Shown: piece by piece, positions 8,523 through 17,900 of the stretch | Layout: each line of letters starts with the position of its first letter | Position numbering within the stretch: position 1 is the first letter of the stretch | Assembly (NCBI GenBank): GCA_025966135.1 | Contig: JAOPVP010000001.1 | Location: 1-64,000 of the forward strand | DNA length: 64,000 nucleotides | Direction: 5' to 3' | Origin: Frankiales bacterium | Lineage (GTDB): Bacteria > Actinomycetota > Actinomycetes > Mycobacteriales > SCTD01 | Translations under genes and position numbers: made by a program | The notes under the pieces: generated by a model | What the model was told of the DNA's origin: nothing | The model's input: the letters and a program-made list of their open reading frames with translations, nothing else | The model's database searches: none

Positions 8523-8818
8523 CCGAGGGCGTGGGCAGCGCTGCGGAGGAGGCGGCCAAGCTGCTGGCAGCCTTTCAGGAGTGGGCGCGCACCCGCTTCG
8601 ACTCCGAGCACCTCGCCACCGGTGGCTCGGAGTGCCAGGTCTGTCCGGTGTGCCAGGCGGTCGCAGCCCTGCGCCAGGTCAAGCCGGAGACCGTCGAGCA
8701 CCTGCTGGACGCCGCCGCCTCGCTGGTCGCCGCGCTGAAGGCGACCGTCTCGACCCAGCCGACTCCCCCTGAGGGTGGCGGCTCCCGGGTCCAGCACATC
8801 GACATCCGGGAGGGCTGA
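8519..8818 (+). CDS. Small conserved protein with CxxC pair, upstream of glucokinase
   Basis: 99 residues from the ATG that overlaps the ArsA-like stop (ATGA). Helical, with CQVCPVCQAV near residues 40-49 and PETVEHLLDAAASLVAAL. It resembles the small DUF5304-type proteins found just ahead of glucokinase genes in streptomycetes; this is a memory-based comparison. Coupled to the kinase gene by a TGATG overlap, so a role in expression or function of the kinase is possible. Confidence 0.75.
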   Translation: MTEGVGSAAEEAAKLLAAFQEWARTRFDSEHLATGGSECQVCPVCQAVAALRQVKPETVEHLLDAAASLVAALKATVSTQPTPPEGGGSRVQHIDIREG

Positions 8819-9762
8819 TGAGTCTGGCTATCGGCGTTGACGTGGGTGGGACCAAGGTGGCCGCCGGTGTTGTCGACGAACACGGGACGATCGTCGCCAA
8901 GACCCGCCGCCCCACCCCGTCGACGTCGCCCGAGGACGTCGAGCGCACCATCGCGGAGGTCGTCACCGAGCTGCTGGCCGACCACGACGTCGAGGCGGTC
9001 GGCATCGGTGCGGCGGGCTTCATAGACGCCGAGCGTGCGACCGTGCTGTTCGCGCCCAACCTGGCCTGGCGTGACGAGCCGCTCAGAGACGAGGTCGCCA
9101 AGCTCATCGGCCTCCCGGTGGTGGTCGAGAACGACGCCAACGCCGCGGCCTGGGGGGAGTACCGCTTCGGCGCCGGCAAGGGCGAGGCGGACCTGGTCTG
9201 TGTCACGGTCGGCACCGGCATCGGCGGCGGCATCGTCCTCGGCGGCCAGCTCTACCGCGGGCGGTTCGGCATCGGCGCGGAGTTCGGGCACATGCAGGTC
9301 GTCCGTCATGGTCGCCGTTGCGGATGTGGTCAGCGCGGCTGCTGGGAGCAGTACTGCTCCGGGCGCGCGCTGCTGCACGAGGCGCGGGAGATCGCCGACG
9401 TCCAGAAGGACTTCGGCGCGCGCCTGCTCGAGCTCGGCGGCGGACGGCCCGAGGGCATCGAGGCGCACGAGATCACGACCGCGGCACGTGAGGGCGATCC
9501 GGCGGCCCTGGCCTGCTTCGAGGAGGTCGGTGGCTGGCTCGGCCAGGGGCTCGCCGACCTCGCCACGAGCCTCGACCCGGGCGTGTTCGTCATCGGGGGC
9601 GGCGTCGCCGACGCCGGCGAGCTGCTGCTCGGCCCGGCGCGCCGGGTCTTCGCCGCACACCTCACCGGTGGCACGCACCGTCCCCACGCTGAGATCCGCC
9701 TGGCGGCCCTCGGCAACGAGGCCGGAATGGTCGGCGCGGCCGATCTCGCTCGCCACCGTTGA
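8818..9762 (+). CDS. glk: ROK-family glucokinase
   Basis: ATP-dependent phosphorylation of glucose. 314 residues, the usual size. The N-terminal phosphate loop is IGVDVGGTKVAAGVV. VVENDANAAAWGEYRFGAG contains the catalytic Asp. The second phosphate motif is VTVGTGIGGGIV. The ROK zinc-binding segment EFGHMQV...CGCGQRGCWEQYCSG carries the conserved His and Cys residues, and VIGGGVADAG is the C-terminal motif. Enzyme rather than repressor: no N-terminal winged helix. Start ATG overlaps the preceding stop. Confidence 0.94.
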   Translation: MSLAIGVDVGGTKVAAGVVDEHGTIVAKTRRPTPSTSPEDVERTIAEVVTELLADHDVEAVGIGAAGFIDAERATVLFAPNLAWRDEPLRDEVAKLIGLPVVVENDANAAAWGEYRFGAGKGEADLVCVTVGTGIGGGIVLGGQLYRGRFGIGAEFGHMQVVRHGRRCGCGQRGCWEQYCSGRALLHEAREIADVQKDFGARLLELGGGRPEGIEAHEITTAAREGDPAALACFEEVGGWLGQGLADLATSLDPGVFVIGGGVADAGELLLGPARRVFAAHLTGGTHRPHAEIRLAALGNEAGMVGAADLARHR

Positions 9763-9846
9763 CCACGTTTGCCATCTGCCCGGGTGGGCTCGAGAGAGTC
9801 CATGCGGGCCATGGCCGCTAGGCCGTCCGCACGTCACTGTCGAGAG

Positions 9847-10122
9847 ATGACCAGTCTCGACGACGACTCACCGGTCCAGGGCCTCGACGTCTGCTGCCGG
9901 CAGACGATGGGCTTGATCGAGGTGACGTCGCCGCTCGGCGAAGGGACCTGGACGCTGAGCCTCCAGACCTGCTCGCTCTGTGGGCGGCACGTGTGGCACC
10001 GGGACGGCGAGGTGCTCAACCGGGACGCGGTCATCGCCATCGTCCGCGACCGGATGGCGGAACCACCCGCTGTCCCGTCACCGCGGCCGGCACCTGAGCA
10101 CTCGGACGCCGCTGGCTCGTAG
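9847..10122 (+). CDS. Small Cys-rich hypothetical protein
   Basis: 91 residues from ATG (MTSLDDDSPVQGLDV). A pair of Cys near residue 17 (DVCCRQTMG) and CSLCGRHVWHRDGEVLN at about 43-59 suggest a small zinc-binding fold. The C-terminal 20 residues are Pro/Ala-rich. No family recognised. GAGAG precedes the start. Codon bias is like that of its neighbours, which supports a real gene. Confidence 0.65.
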   Translation: MTSLDDDSPVQGLDVCCRQTMGLIEVTSPLGEGTWTLSLQTCSLCGRHVWHRDGEVLNRDAVIAIVRDRMAEPPAVPSPRPAPEHSDAAGS

Positions 10123-10125
10123 GGT
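10120..10125 (+). promoter_or_regulatory. Likely -10 element of a leaderless promoter
   Basis: TAGGGT, overlapping the stop of the preceding small gene, is 6 nt from the GTG start of the carbamate kinase gene. Positional inference. Confidence 0.45.
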
Positions 10126-10131
10126 GCCCGG

Positions 10132-11064
10132 GTGCGAGTCGTCGTGGCGCTCGGGGGGAACGCCCTGTCACCCGCGGGCGGGACCGGCTCGGTCGAGGAG
10201 ATGCGCGCCGCGCTGACGGAGACGGCGGCCGCCCTCGCCGACCTGGTGGGCGCCGGCACCTCGCTCGTCCTGACCCACGGCAACGGCCCGCAGGTGGGGC
10301 GGCTGCTCCTCCAGCAGGAGCTCGCCGCCGGCGAGGTGCCACCGATGCCGATGGACGTCTGCGGTGCGCTCTCGCAGGGTCAGGTCGGCTACCTGGTGGC
10401 GCAGGCCCTGGACAACGCCCTGCGCCGGCGCCAGCTCGACGCCCGCGTGCTTTCGCTTGTCACGCAGGTCGTCGTGGACGGCCGGGACCCGGCGTTCCGG
10501 CGGCCCTCCAAGCCGGTCGGCCCCTCCTACGACCGCCCCGCCGCGCAGGAGATCTCGCAGGCCTCCGGGCACGTGTTCGCCATCCAGCCCGACGGTCGCT
10601 GGCGGCGGGTGGTCGCCTCACCCCGGCCGCTCCGCTTCGTCGAGGAGGCCCCGCTGAACGCCCTCGTCGACTCCGGGCACGTGGTGGTGGCGGCAGGTGG
10701 CGGAGGAGTACCGGTCGTCGAGCACCACGGGCAGCTGCGCGGCGTCGAGGCCGTCATCGACAAGGACCGCACGGCCGCGCTGCTCGCCCTCGCCGTCGGC
10801 GCGGACGTGCTGCTGGTCCTCACCGGGGTCGATCGGGTCCAGGTCGGTTTCGGCACCCCGTCCGCCCGCGCCCTCCAGCAGCTGACGGTGGCCGAGGCTC
10901 GTGAGCTGCTCGCGGCCGGGGAGTTCCCGGAGGGGTCCATGGGTCCCAAGATCGAGGCCTGCGTGAGCTTCGTCGAGGCCGGCGGTCGCGCGGCCATCGG
11001 GGCGCTGTCCCAGGCCGCCGACGTCCTGGCCGGTCGCGCCGGCACCACCATCCTCCCCAGCTGA
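10132..11064 (+). CDS. arcC: Carbamate kinase
   Basis: Makes ATP from carbamoyl phosphate and ADP (or the reverse). 310 residues, amino-acid-kinase fold: VVALGGNAL at 4-12, THGNGPQVG at about 48-56, the Lys-containing insert RPSKPVGPSYD at about 123-133, AAGGGGVPV, VIDKDRTAALLA and FPEGSMGPKIEACV. It converges with an ornithine-cyclodeaminase-like gene, suggesting arginine/citrulline catabolism, although no arginine deiminase or ornithine transcarbamoylase is present in the window. Confidence 0.93.
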   Translation: MRVVVALGGNALSPAGGTGSVEEMRAALTETAAALADLVGAGTSLVLTHGNGPQVGRLLLQQELAAGEVPPMPMDVCGALSQGQVGYLVAQALDNALRRRQLDARVLSLVTQVVVDGRDPAFRRPSKPVGPSYDRPAAQEISQASGHVFAIQPDGRWRRVVASPRPLRFVEEAPLNALVDSGHVVVAAGGGGVPVVEHHGQLRGVEAVIDKDRTAALLALAVGADVLLVLTGVDRVQVGFGTPSARALQQLTVAEARELLAAGEFPEGSMGPKIEACVSFVEAGGRAAIGALSQAADVLAGRAGTTILPS

Positions 11065-11096
11065 ACGGCTCCGCCGTACCCGCTTGTACGGCTGCG

Positions 11097-12329
11097 TCAG
11101 GTGCTGGTGAAGCCGGGGAGGAGCTCGCGGGCGAGCTGCTCGAGGAACAGGCCGATGTCGGTCACGATCCCGATGGCCTGGGAGGATCCGCGGTCGGCGA
11201 GCTTGGTGACGGTGGCCGGGTTGATGTCGACGCAGACGAGGGGGATCGAGGCAGGCAGGATGTTGCCGGTCGCGATCGAGTGCAGCGTGGTCGCCACCAT
11301 GATGGCGAACCCGACACCGGGCAGCTGGGCGCGCATCGCCCGCTGGCCTTCGATGACGTCGGTGTAGACGTCGGGGAGGGGGCCGTCGTCACGGACGGAG
11401 CCGACGAGCACGAAGTCGTTGCCGCCCTTGACCATCGCGTGCATGATCCCGCCGGTCAGGACGCCCTGGTCGACGGCGGACGCGATCGACCCGCATCGAC
11501 GGATGGTGTTGATGGCACGGATGTGGTGCTCGTGGCCGTGCTCCACGCCCTTGCCCTGGGCGAGGTCGACGCCGAGCGAGGTCCCGTAGAGCGCGGACTC
11601 GATGTCGTGCGTGGCCAGGGCGTTGCCGGCGAACAGGACGTCGACGAAGCCCGCCTCGACGAGAGCGGTGAAGGCGGGGGCAGCTCCGGTGTGCACGATG
11701 CCCGGGCCGCCCACCCACAGGATGCGGCCGCCGTCGCTCTTGACCTCTCGCATGCGCTCGGCGATCTGGCGGACCAGCAGCGCCTGGGGCTTCTCGGACG
11801 ACACCGCCGAGGACATGAACTCGAAGGCGTTCTCCGCCGTGCTGTGCTCCCGCGCCGGCAGCACCACCTTGACGCCGCCCGCACCGCAGACGACCTGGTC
11901 GCCCGCCTTCACGTCGGAGACGGGCACGGTGCGTACCCGGCCCTCGTGCACGACCAGGCCGCAGTCCATCTCGGGCTGCTCGACCGGCACCCACGCGGAG
12001 CCGAGACGCACCATGGTCTCGAGGTTGGTGCTGGAGTAGAAGTCGTCGGGGAAGACGCCGTCGTGCTCGCAGGCCTTGGTGACCGCGTGCCCCGGGTCGA
12101 CCTGGTTGACCCCGTGGGCCTGCAGGCGCATGAGCAGCCGCTGCAGGGCGTCGCCGTCCTCGGCCGTGACCGTGATCTTGGCTTGTGACTCGTCGTCGTG
12201 GGCCCGGCCGACATCGAGCCGATCGATCCGGTAGTCAGCGCCGTAGCCCAGCACGTCGTCGAGTACCCGGGCCAGCAGCCCGGTGTCCATGAGGTGCCCG
12301 CTGATCTCGACCGTCTCGCTGACCGACAC
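11097..12329 (-). CDS. TIGR00300 / LOR-SDH family protein, putative ornithine cyclodeaminase
   Basis: 410 residues. N-terminal LOR/SDH-type domain (SETVEISGHLMDTGLLARVLD, about 4-24), then a Rossmann-like C-terminal domain with WVGGPGIVHTGAAPA, VLFAGNALATHDIE and DINPATVTKLADRGSSQA. The family includes the archaeal ornithine cyclodeaminase and the C-terminal domain of cyanobacterial arginine-guanidine-removing enzymes, so conversion of ornithine to proline and ammonia is the best guess. The neighbouring carbamate kinase fits this. The alternative is an uncharacterised NAD-dependent deaminase. Ends 33 nt from the convergent carbamate kinase. Confidence 0.8.
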   Translation of the reverse strand: MSVSETVEISGHLMDTGLLARVLDDVLGYGADYRIDRLDVGRAHDDESQAKITVTAEDGDALQRLLMRLQAHGVNQVDPGHAVTKACEHDGVFPDDFYSSTNLETMVRLGSAWVPVEQPEMDCGLVVHEGRVRTVPVSDVKAGDQVVCGAGGVKVVLPAREHSTAENAFEFMSSAVSSEKPQALLVRQIAERMREVKSDGGRILWVGGPGIVHTGAAPAFTALVEAGFVDVLFAGNALATHDIESALYGTSLGVDLAQGKGVEHGHEHHIRAINTIRRCGSIASAVDQGVLTGGIMHAMVKGGNDFVLVGSVRDDGPLPDVYTDVIEGQRAMRAQLPGVGFAIMVATTLHSIATGNILPASIPLVCVDINPATVTKLADRGSSQAIGIVTDIGLFLEQLARELLPGFTST

Positions 12330-12350
12330 ACCCGCTCCTGTCCGTGGGGG

Positions 12351-13283
12351 CTAGACGACCGCTCCGTCGTCAGGCCCGCTGTCTGCCGGTGGAGCATCGC
12401 GCATCCACGCGACCAGCAGGCCGCCGCCCCCTCCGGTCAGCACGAGGCCGAACAGGATCGAGATCGGTGAGTCGTCGAGGCCGATCTGGAACGGCGCGAA
12501 CAGCACGCCGAGCCCGGTCAGCAGCAGGGCCACGGCGAGGACTGTCCGCAGGTGCAGCCGTGGCAGCTTCGGCGGCGGTGGCGGCTGGTAGTGGCCGTCG
12601 TCCTCGAGGGCAGCCGGCTCGACCCAGTCCGGCAGCGCGTCCACCTCGTCGAGCGCGTCCTCGCGGCGCCGGCGGTGCGGCCGCGACGTCGAGGGCCCGT
12701 CGAGATCCTCCGAGACCGGCCAGCGGGGGACCGGGTCCTCGCTCTCCCGGGTGAAGCCCTCCACGATCTGGCGGAACAACTCGTCGTCGCTCGGGGCGGC
12801 GGCACCGCCGATAGGTGGCGCGACCGGGCTGGTGGCCGTCTCCGGCACGGGCTCGGTGGGGGTCTCGACCGGCTCCACCTCGGTCCGCGGCGGGCCAGGC
12901 AGCTCGGGGGGCGGGAGGACCCGCATCGCGGCCGTGCGGGGGACCGGGCGCACCAGGCCATGCGCCGTGGCGCCGGGTTCCTGCTCGGCCAGCAGGGCGG
13001 TGAGGTCGGCCACCTCGCTGGTGACGACGCCGCGGGCGAGGTCGGCCTGCGTCGGGTCCACCCAGAGCCGGTCCAGCGGTCGCTTGGGAAGCACGGTGGC
13101 GCGGGTGTAGACGTCGACGTCCCGGGCCGGCTCGACGAAGGCGGCCACGCCCTCGGCCGCGAGGCTGTCCAGCAGGGCGGCGGACAGCCGCGGGTCGAGG
13201 TCGACCAGCGCCCCCCACTCGGCGGAGTGCAGCCCGTTATCGCGGCGGCCCGACGGGCCCTCGGGAGGAAGTGCGGTGGTCAT
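12351..13283 (-). CDS. Hypothetical membrane protein with N-terminal soluble domain
   Basis: 310 residues from ATG 13283; the reading frame continues further upstream, but that overlaps the hydrolase gene. N-terminal part (MTTALPPEGP, LDPRLSAALLDSLAAEGVAAFVEPA) is a compact domain of unknown function, followed by an acidic Pro-rich linker. Two C-terminal transmembrane helices end the protein (LRTVLAVALLLTGLGVLFAPF and ISILFGLVLTGGGGGLLVAW). It starts 4 nt after the hydrolase stop, so they form one transcription unit. Confidence 0.75.
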   Translation of the reverse strand: MTTALPPEGPSGRRDNGLHSAEWGALVDLDPRLSAALLDSLAAEGVAAFVEPARDVDVYTRATVLPKRPLDRLWVDPTQADLARGVVTSEVADLTALLAEQEPGATAHGLVRPVPRTAAMRVLPPPELPGPPRTEVEPVETPTEPVPETATSPVAPPIGGAAAPSDDELFRQIVEGFTRESEDPVPRWPVSEDLDGPSTSRPHRRRREDALDEVDALPDWVEPAALEDDGHYQPPPPPKLPRLHLRTVLAVALLLTGLGVLFAPFQIGLDDSPISILFGLVLTGGGGGLLVAWMRDAPPADSGPDDGAVV

Positions 13284-13287
13284 GGCC

Positions 13288-14064
13288 CTAACCGGCGGCC
13301 GCGGGAGCGTGGGTGCGCACGAACTCCAGCGACCCGTCGAAGATCGTCGGGGCGTCGTTGTCGAGGGTGGCGACGTGGTAGCTGTCGTACAGCACCCGCT
13401 CCTCGGCATGGACGCAGCCTTTGAGCAGCTCACGACCGGACACCGGCTCCACGACGTGGTCGGTCTCGGAGCGGTAGACCAGCACCGGGCAGGTGATGCG
13501 CGACAGGTCGCGCTTGACGACCGGCCAGGCCTGCTGCAGCGAATACGCCGCCTTCAGCGCGATCTTGGGATAGGCGAGCTCGGTGACGCCCGGCTTCTTG
13601 ATGTCGTTGGCGACGCCGGGGAACGACGGCAGGACCTTCGACAGCAGCGGCAGCAGCTTGGCGTCCTTGCGCTCGGTGGCGAGCGAGGCGTTGACGACGA
13701 CGATCCCGGCGACCTGGTCACCGCGTTCCTCGGCGAGCCGGAGCACCAGCGTGCCTCCCATCGACAGGCCCATCGCGAACACCGTCGCGCACCGGCTGCG
13801 CAGGTCGTCGAAGGCCTGCTCGACGGTCGCGTACCAGTCGCTGAACGTCGTGGTGTTCATGTCCTTGAGGGAGGTGCCGTGCCCGGGGAGGCGGGGCGCG
13901 ACCACGGTGATCCCGGCGGCCGCCAGGTGCTCAGCCCACGGACGCATGGACTGCGTCGTCCCGGTGAACCCGTGACTGAGCAGCACACCGACGGGACCGC
14001 CGGGCAGGTCGATGGGCTCAGCTCCGGGCATGACTGCGGAAACGGGCGCTGCGGGAACGGGCAT
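13288..14064 (-). CDS. Alpha/beta hydrolase, carboxylesterase (Est30-like)
   Basis: 258 residues. Oxyanion region LLSHGFTGTTQSMRPWAEHL, nucleophile elbow GLSMGGTL with Ser at about 98, acidic residue in YRSETDHVVEP, and catalytic His in DSYHVATLDNDA. This layout and size match small bacterial carboxylesterases that also act on monoacylglycerols. Start ATG 14064 chosen (MPVPAAPVSAVMPG); ATG 14031 is possible. It precedes a membrane protein gene by 4 nt and is divergent from the acyltransferase gene. Confidence 0.87.
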   Translation of the reverse strand: MPVPAAPVSAVMPGAEPIDLPGGPVGVLLSHGFTGTTQSMRPWAEHLAAAGITVVAPRLPGHGTSLKDMNTTTFSDWYATVEQAFDDLRSRCATVFAMGLSMGGTLVLRLAEERGDQVAGIVVVNASLATERKDAKLLPLLSKVLPSFPGVANDIKKPGVTELAYPKIALKAAYSLQQAWPVVKRDLSRITCPVLVYRSETDHVVEPVSGRELLKGCVHAEERVLYDSYHVATLDNDAPTIFDGSLEFVRTHAPAAAG

Positions 14065-14174
14065 AGTGAGAATGGTCGCACGCTGCGTGCCCGGGCGGGA
14101 GGGTCGTTGCCGCACAGGCTTGCGCGGCCTTAGGGTCGGGCACGGTTCGAACTAGCTGATCAAGGGGTGGTCGT

Positions 14175-14915
14175 GTGTTCTACTGGGTCGTCAAGGCGAT
14201 CTTGACGCCCATCCTGAGGACCCTGTTTCGGCCCTGGGTGGAAGGCGCCGAGAACATCCCTTCCGAGGGCGCCGCCATCCTCGCGAGCAACCACCTGTCG
14301 TTCAGCGACTCGATCTTCCTGCCGCTCAAGAGCCCGCGGCGCATCACGTTCCTGGCCAAGGCCGACTACTTCAACGGCAAGGGCGTCAAGGGCAAGCTCA
14401 CCAAGGGCTTCTTCGCCGGCGTCGGCCAGGTGCCGATCGACCGGTCCGGTGGCGCCGCGTCCGAGGCGGCCCTCAACACCGCCAAGCGGATCCTCGCCGA
14501 AGGCAACCTGCTCGGCCTCTACCCCGAGGGCACCCGTAGCCCCGACGGCCGTCTCTACCGGGGCAAGACCGGGGTGGCGCGGATGGCGTTGGAGGCCGGC
14601 GTCCCGGTGATCCCGGTCGCGATGATCAACACCGATGTCGTCCAGCCGACGGGCAAGAAGATCCCGAGGATCGGCCGGGTCGGCATCCGCGTCGGCAAGC
14701 CGCTCGACTTCAGCCGGTACGCCGGTATGGAGGGCGACCGCTTCGTGCTCCGGTCCATCACCGACGAGATCATGTACGAGCTGATGCTGCTGTCCGGTCA
14801 GGAGTACGTCGACACCTACGCGACGAAGGCCAAGGCCGACATCGAGCAAGCCCGCACCGCGGCCGGCGAGGGCATGGTCAGCGACGCTCCCCGCGCTCAG
14901 CGCCGAGCGAGCTGA
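14175..14915 (+). CDS. 1-acyl-sn-glycerol-3-phosphate acyltransferase (PlsC family)
   Basis: Acylates lysophosphatidate in phospholipid synthesis at the membrane. 246 residues. Catalytic motif I NHLSFSDSI (HX4D) at about 42-50, motif with KADYFNGKG at about 67-75, glycerophosphate-binding YPEGTRSPDG at about 116-125, and VPVIPVAMINTD at about 144-155. Start GTG with AAGGGG upstream. The gene ends inside the 3' end of the convergent cyclase/ATPase gene. Homologue in the mycobacterial block would be Rv2182c (from memory). Confidence 0.92.
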   Translation: MFYWVVKAILTPILRTLFRPWVEGAENIPSEGAAILASNHLSFSDSIFLPLKSPRRITFLAKADYFNGKGVKGKLTKGFFAGVGQVPIDRSGGAASEAALNTAKRILAEGNLLGLYPEGTRSPDGRLYRGKTGVARMALEAGVPVIPVAMINTDVVQPTGKKIPRIGRVGIRVGKPLDFSRYAGMEGDRFVLRSITDEIMYELMLLSGQEYVDTYATKAKADIEQARTAAGEGMVSDAPRAQRRAS

Positions 14916-17900
14916 CGGCGGCTGCGCGTAGGACCGTGGCGCCGTTGCGCCCCGCGAAGTCCCGGACGATGCGGGACTGCTCCTCACACAGCTGCATGTC
15001 GCCGGCCTGCTGCGCGGCGTGCGCGAGCCGGCCGCGTGCGAACGCCGTCGTCGAGACGTCCCCGATCCGCTGGTAGAGCGCGACAGCTTCGGTGGCGTGC
15101 TCGACGGCATCGAGGTGCTTGCCCTCCGCCGCGGACAGGAACGAACGCGCGCAGTGGTGGGCGGCGTCCATCCACGGCGTCTTCGGCTCGAGCGCGGCGA
15201 GGCGGTCCTCCAGCGTCTCCAGGCGCTCCCCCCCGAGGGAGGCGGCAAGCACCACCGCCGGGAACAGCCATTCCCTCGCGCTGCCGCGCATGTGTTGGCT
15301 GGTGTGCACAGCCAGCTCGTCGTACAGCTGGGCCGCCTCCTCGGTCCGGCCCTGCAGGAACCGGCAGCAGGCCAGGTGCGCGAGCGCGCTGCGGACCAGT
15401 GCCGGGAAGCCGGAGCGACGGCTGCGTTCCACCACCGCGTCGAGCTCCGGTGGGACCTGCTCGCCGCGCAGTGCCCGGACGATGCCGCACAGGGCGAGCA
15501 GGTGCGACTCCCACTGCTGGGCCTCCGCGCTGGCGGTGGCGAGGAACGCGTCGGCGTGCTCGAGCAGCCGGTCCCACTGACCGTGGTACCAGGCTCTGAG
15601 GGCGAGCTCGGGGTCGTCGGCGCGCGTGGTGAGCGACAGGCCCCAGCCGCGGGTGGCGCTGGCGCTCTCCTCGATGAGCTCGTACGAGCGGCGCAGCCGA
15701 CCCTCCTCCTGCATGGTGGCCGCAAGGTTGTTGGCGGCCCGCTGCCGGGCGCGCAGCCCGTGTTGACGGCTCAGGCTCAGCGCCTCCTCCAGCTGCACCA
15801 CACCGAGCGGGTCGCCGATGCTGTACCGGGCCGTGCCCGCAGTGACGAGCGCGTTCGCCTCGACCTCGAGCAGCCCCAGGGGCCGGGCGATCGCCATCGC
15901 CCGGTCGCTCAGCGCCACCGCATCGCCGTACTGATGGCTGAGCATTCGCAGGCGCCCCAGCTCGGCGAGCGCGCCGGCGGACTGCTCGCTGGCGGGTTCT
16001 TCCGCGAGCAGGTCGACGGCCCGTCCCAGGTGCTGGCCCGCGAGCTCCGCACCGCCGCCGCGGTACCACTCGGCTTGGCCCAGCAGGACCTGCGCCGAGG
16101 CCGCGCCACGACGGTCGCCGAGGGCGAGCAGCTTCTCGGCGGTCTCCTGGACGCGCGCCGGACCGCCGTCGCCGTAGAAGGCGTGCGGGTCGTCGAGGAA
16201 GGCGAGTTCGGCCAGCAGCAGGGTGGCCTTGAGCGCAGGCGGCTCGTCCTCCTGGCCGTACCAGAGCATGACGGCGCGGCGCGCGAACCCGTGCGCCGCC
16301 GAGACGGCATGCAGGCGCAGGGCGCGCTCGGCCGCGGTCATCAACGCCTGCCGGGCCGGGTGCGCGTAGGGCTCCAGGTCGGCGCCGAGGACGGCGGCCA
16401 GTTCGTAGGCGGTGGTGCGGTGGTGGGCCCGCAGCTCGGCGACGTCGTCGCCGCGCTCGGGGGACAACGCGTCGAGCCACTCGGCGCAGCGCCGGTGCTG
16501 CACCACCCGGATCGACCGGGGGATGCGGGAGTAAGCGGCGTCGCGGACCAGCACGTGGCGGAACGCGAACTCCTGCTCGCCGCCGACGGTCGAGTGCGGC
16601 GCGCGGCGGACCACTTCGCGCTGCACGAGCGCCTCCAGGCAGGTCAGGACCTGCCCGCGGTCGGCGTCCGCGACGGCGGCGACCGCGCCTTCCCAGAAGA
16701 CCTCGCCGACGACCGCGGCAGCCGACACGACACTGCGTTGCGCGGCCGTCAGCAGGTCGAGGCGGCTGTTGACGACGCCTTGGACGCTGTCGGGCAGCGG
16801 CAGGTCGGCGAGCAGGTCCTGGGACGCCGCGGTGAGCGCGCCGCTGTCAGTGAGCATGCGGACGTACTCCTCGGCATACAGCGGGTTGCCGTTGACGAGG
16901 TCCAGCAGGCGGCGCTGCAGCTGCTGGGGCAGGACGGTGTCGCCGAGCAGCCGGGCGAGCACCGTCGAGATGTCGGGCTCCGCCAGCGGCGTGAGGGTGA
17001 TCGTCATCGCGTCGGCGAGCCCGGACACCCAGGCGGCGCGGCGCTCGAGCAGCTCGGGCCGGGCGGTGGCGAGGATCAGGAGCGGCACCGACGCGGCGCT
17101 TTCGACCAGCGACCGCAGGAAGTCGAGGAAGCCGTCGTCGGCCCAGTGCAGGTCCTCGAGGACGAGGACCGTCGGGGCGTCCTCGCCGAGGGCCAGCAGG
17201 TAGCGCCGCCAGGCCGCATGGCTGGCAGCCACGTCGTCCGCGACGTCCGTGGTCGTCCCGGGAAGCCCCAGGAGAGCGGCCAGGCGCTCCTTGACCTGAG
17301 CCACCTCCTCCGCGCCGGCGGTGCGGCCCAGGAGGCTGTCGACGGAGCCCTCCAGCTTCTGCCGAGCCAGGGCACCGCCGTCCGACTCCAGGAGCTGCGC
17401 CTGGGCCTTCACCACCTGCCCGAGGGCCCAGTAGCTCACGCCCTCGCCGTAGGGCAGGCAGGCCCCGACCCGCCAGCGCACCAGGGTCGGGGTCGCGGGG
17501 GAGTCGACGTGCTCGGCGAGGGCCCGGGTCAGGCGGCTCTTCCCCAGCCCGGGTTCGCCGATCAGCGTGATGAGCTGCCCGCGCCGTTCGTGCATGGCGC
17601 GGCGCAGGCCGCTGACGAGCAGCCCGAGCTCGGGCTCCCGCCCGACGAGGGGGATCGCGTCGCCGACCTGGTCCGGGCGTGCCTTGATACCGGCGGCGAC
17701 CCAGGTGTCGACCGGGACGCTGCCCCCGGCGGGCACGACCGGTCGGTGTGCCTGGTAGTCGACTGCGGACGAGGTCGGCCGGTGCGTCTCCCGAGCGACC
17801 AGGACCCCGCCGGCCGGCGCGCAGGCCTGCATGCCCATGGCTCGGTTCAGGACGTCCCCGGCGACAAGGGGCTGGGTGCGGCCGCGCTCGAAGGTGACCA

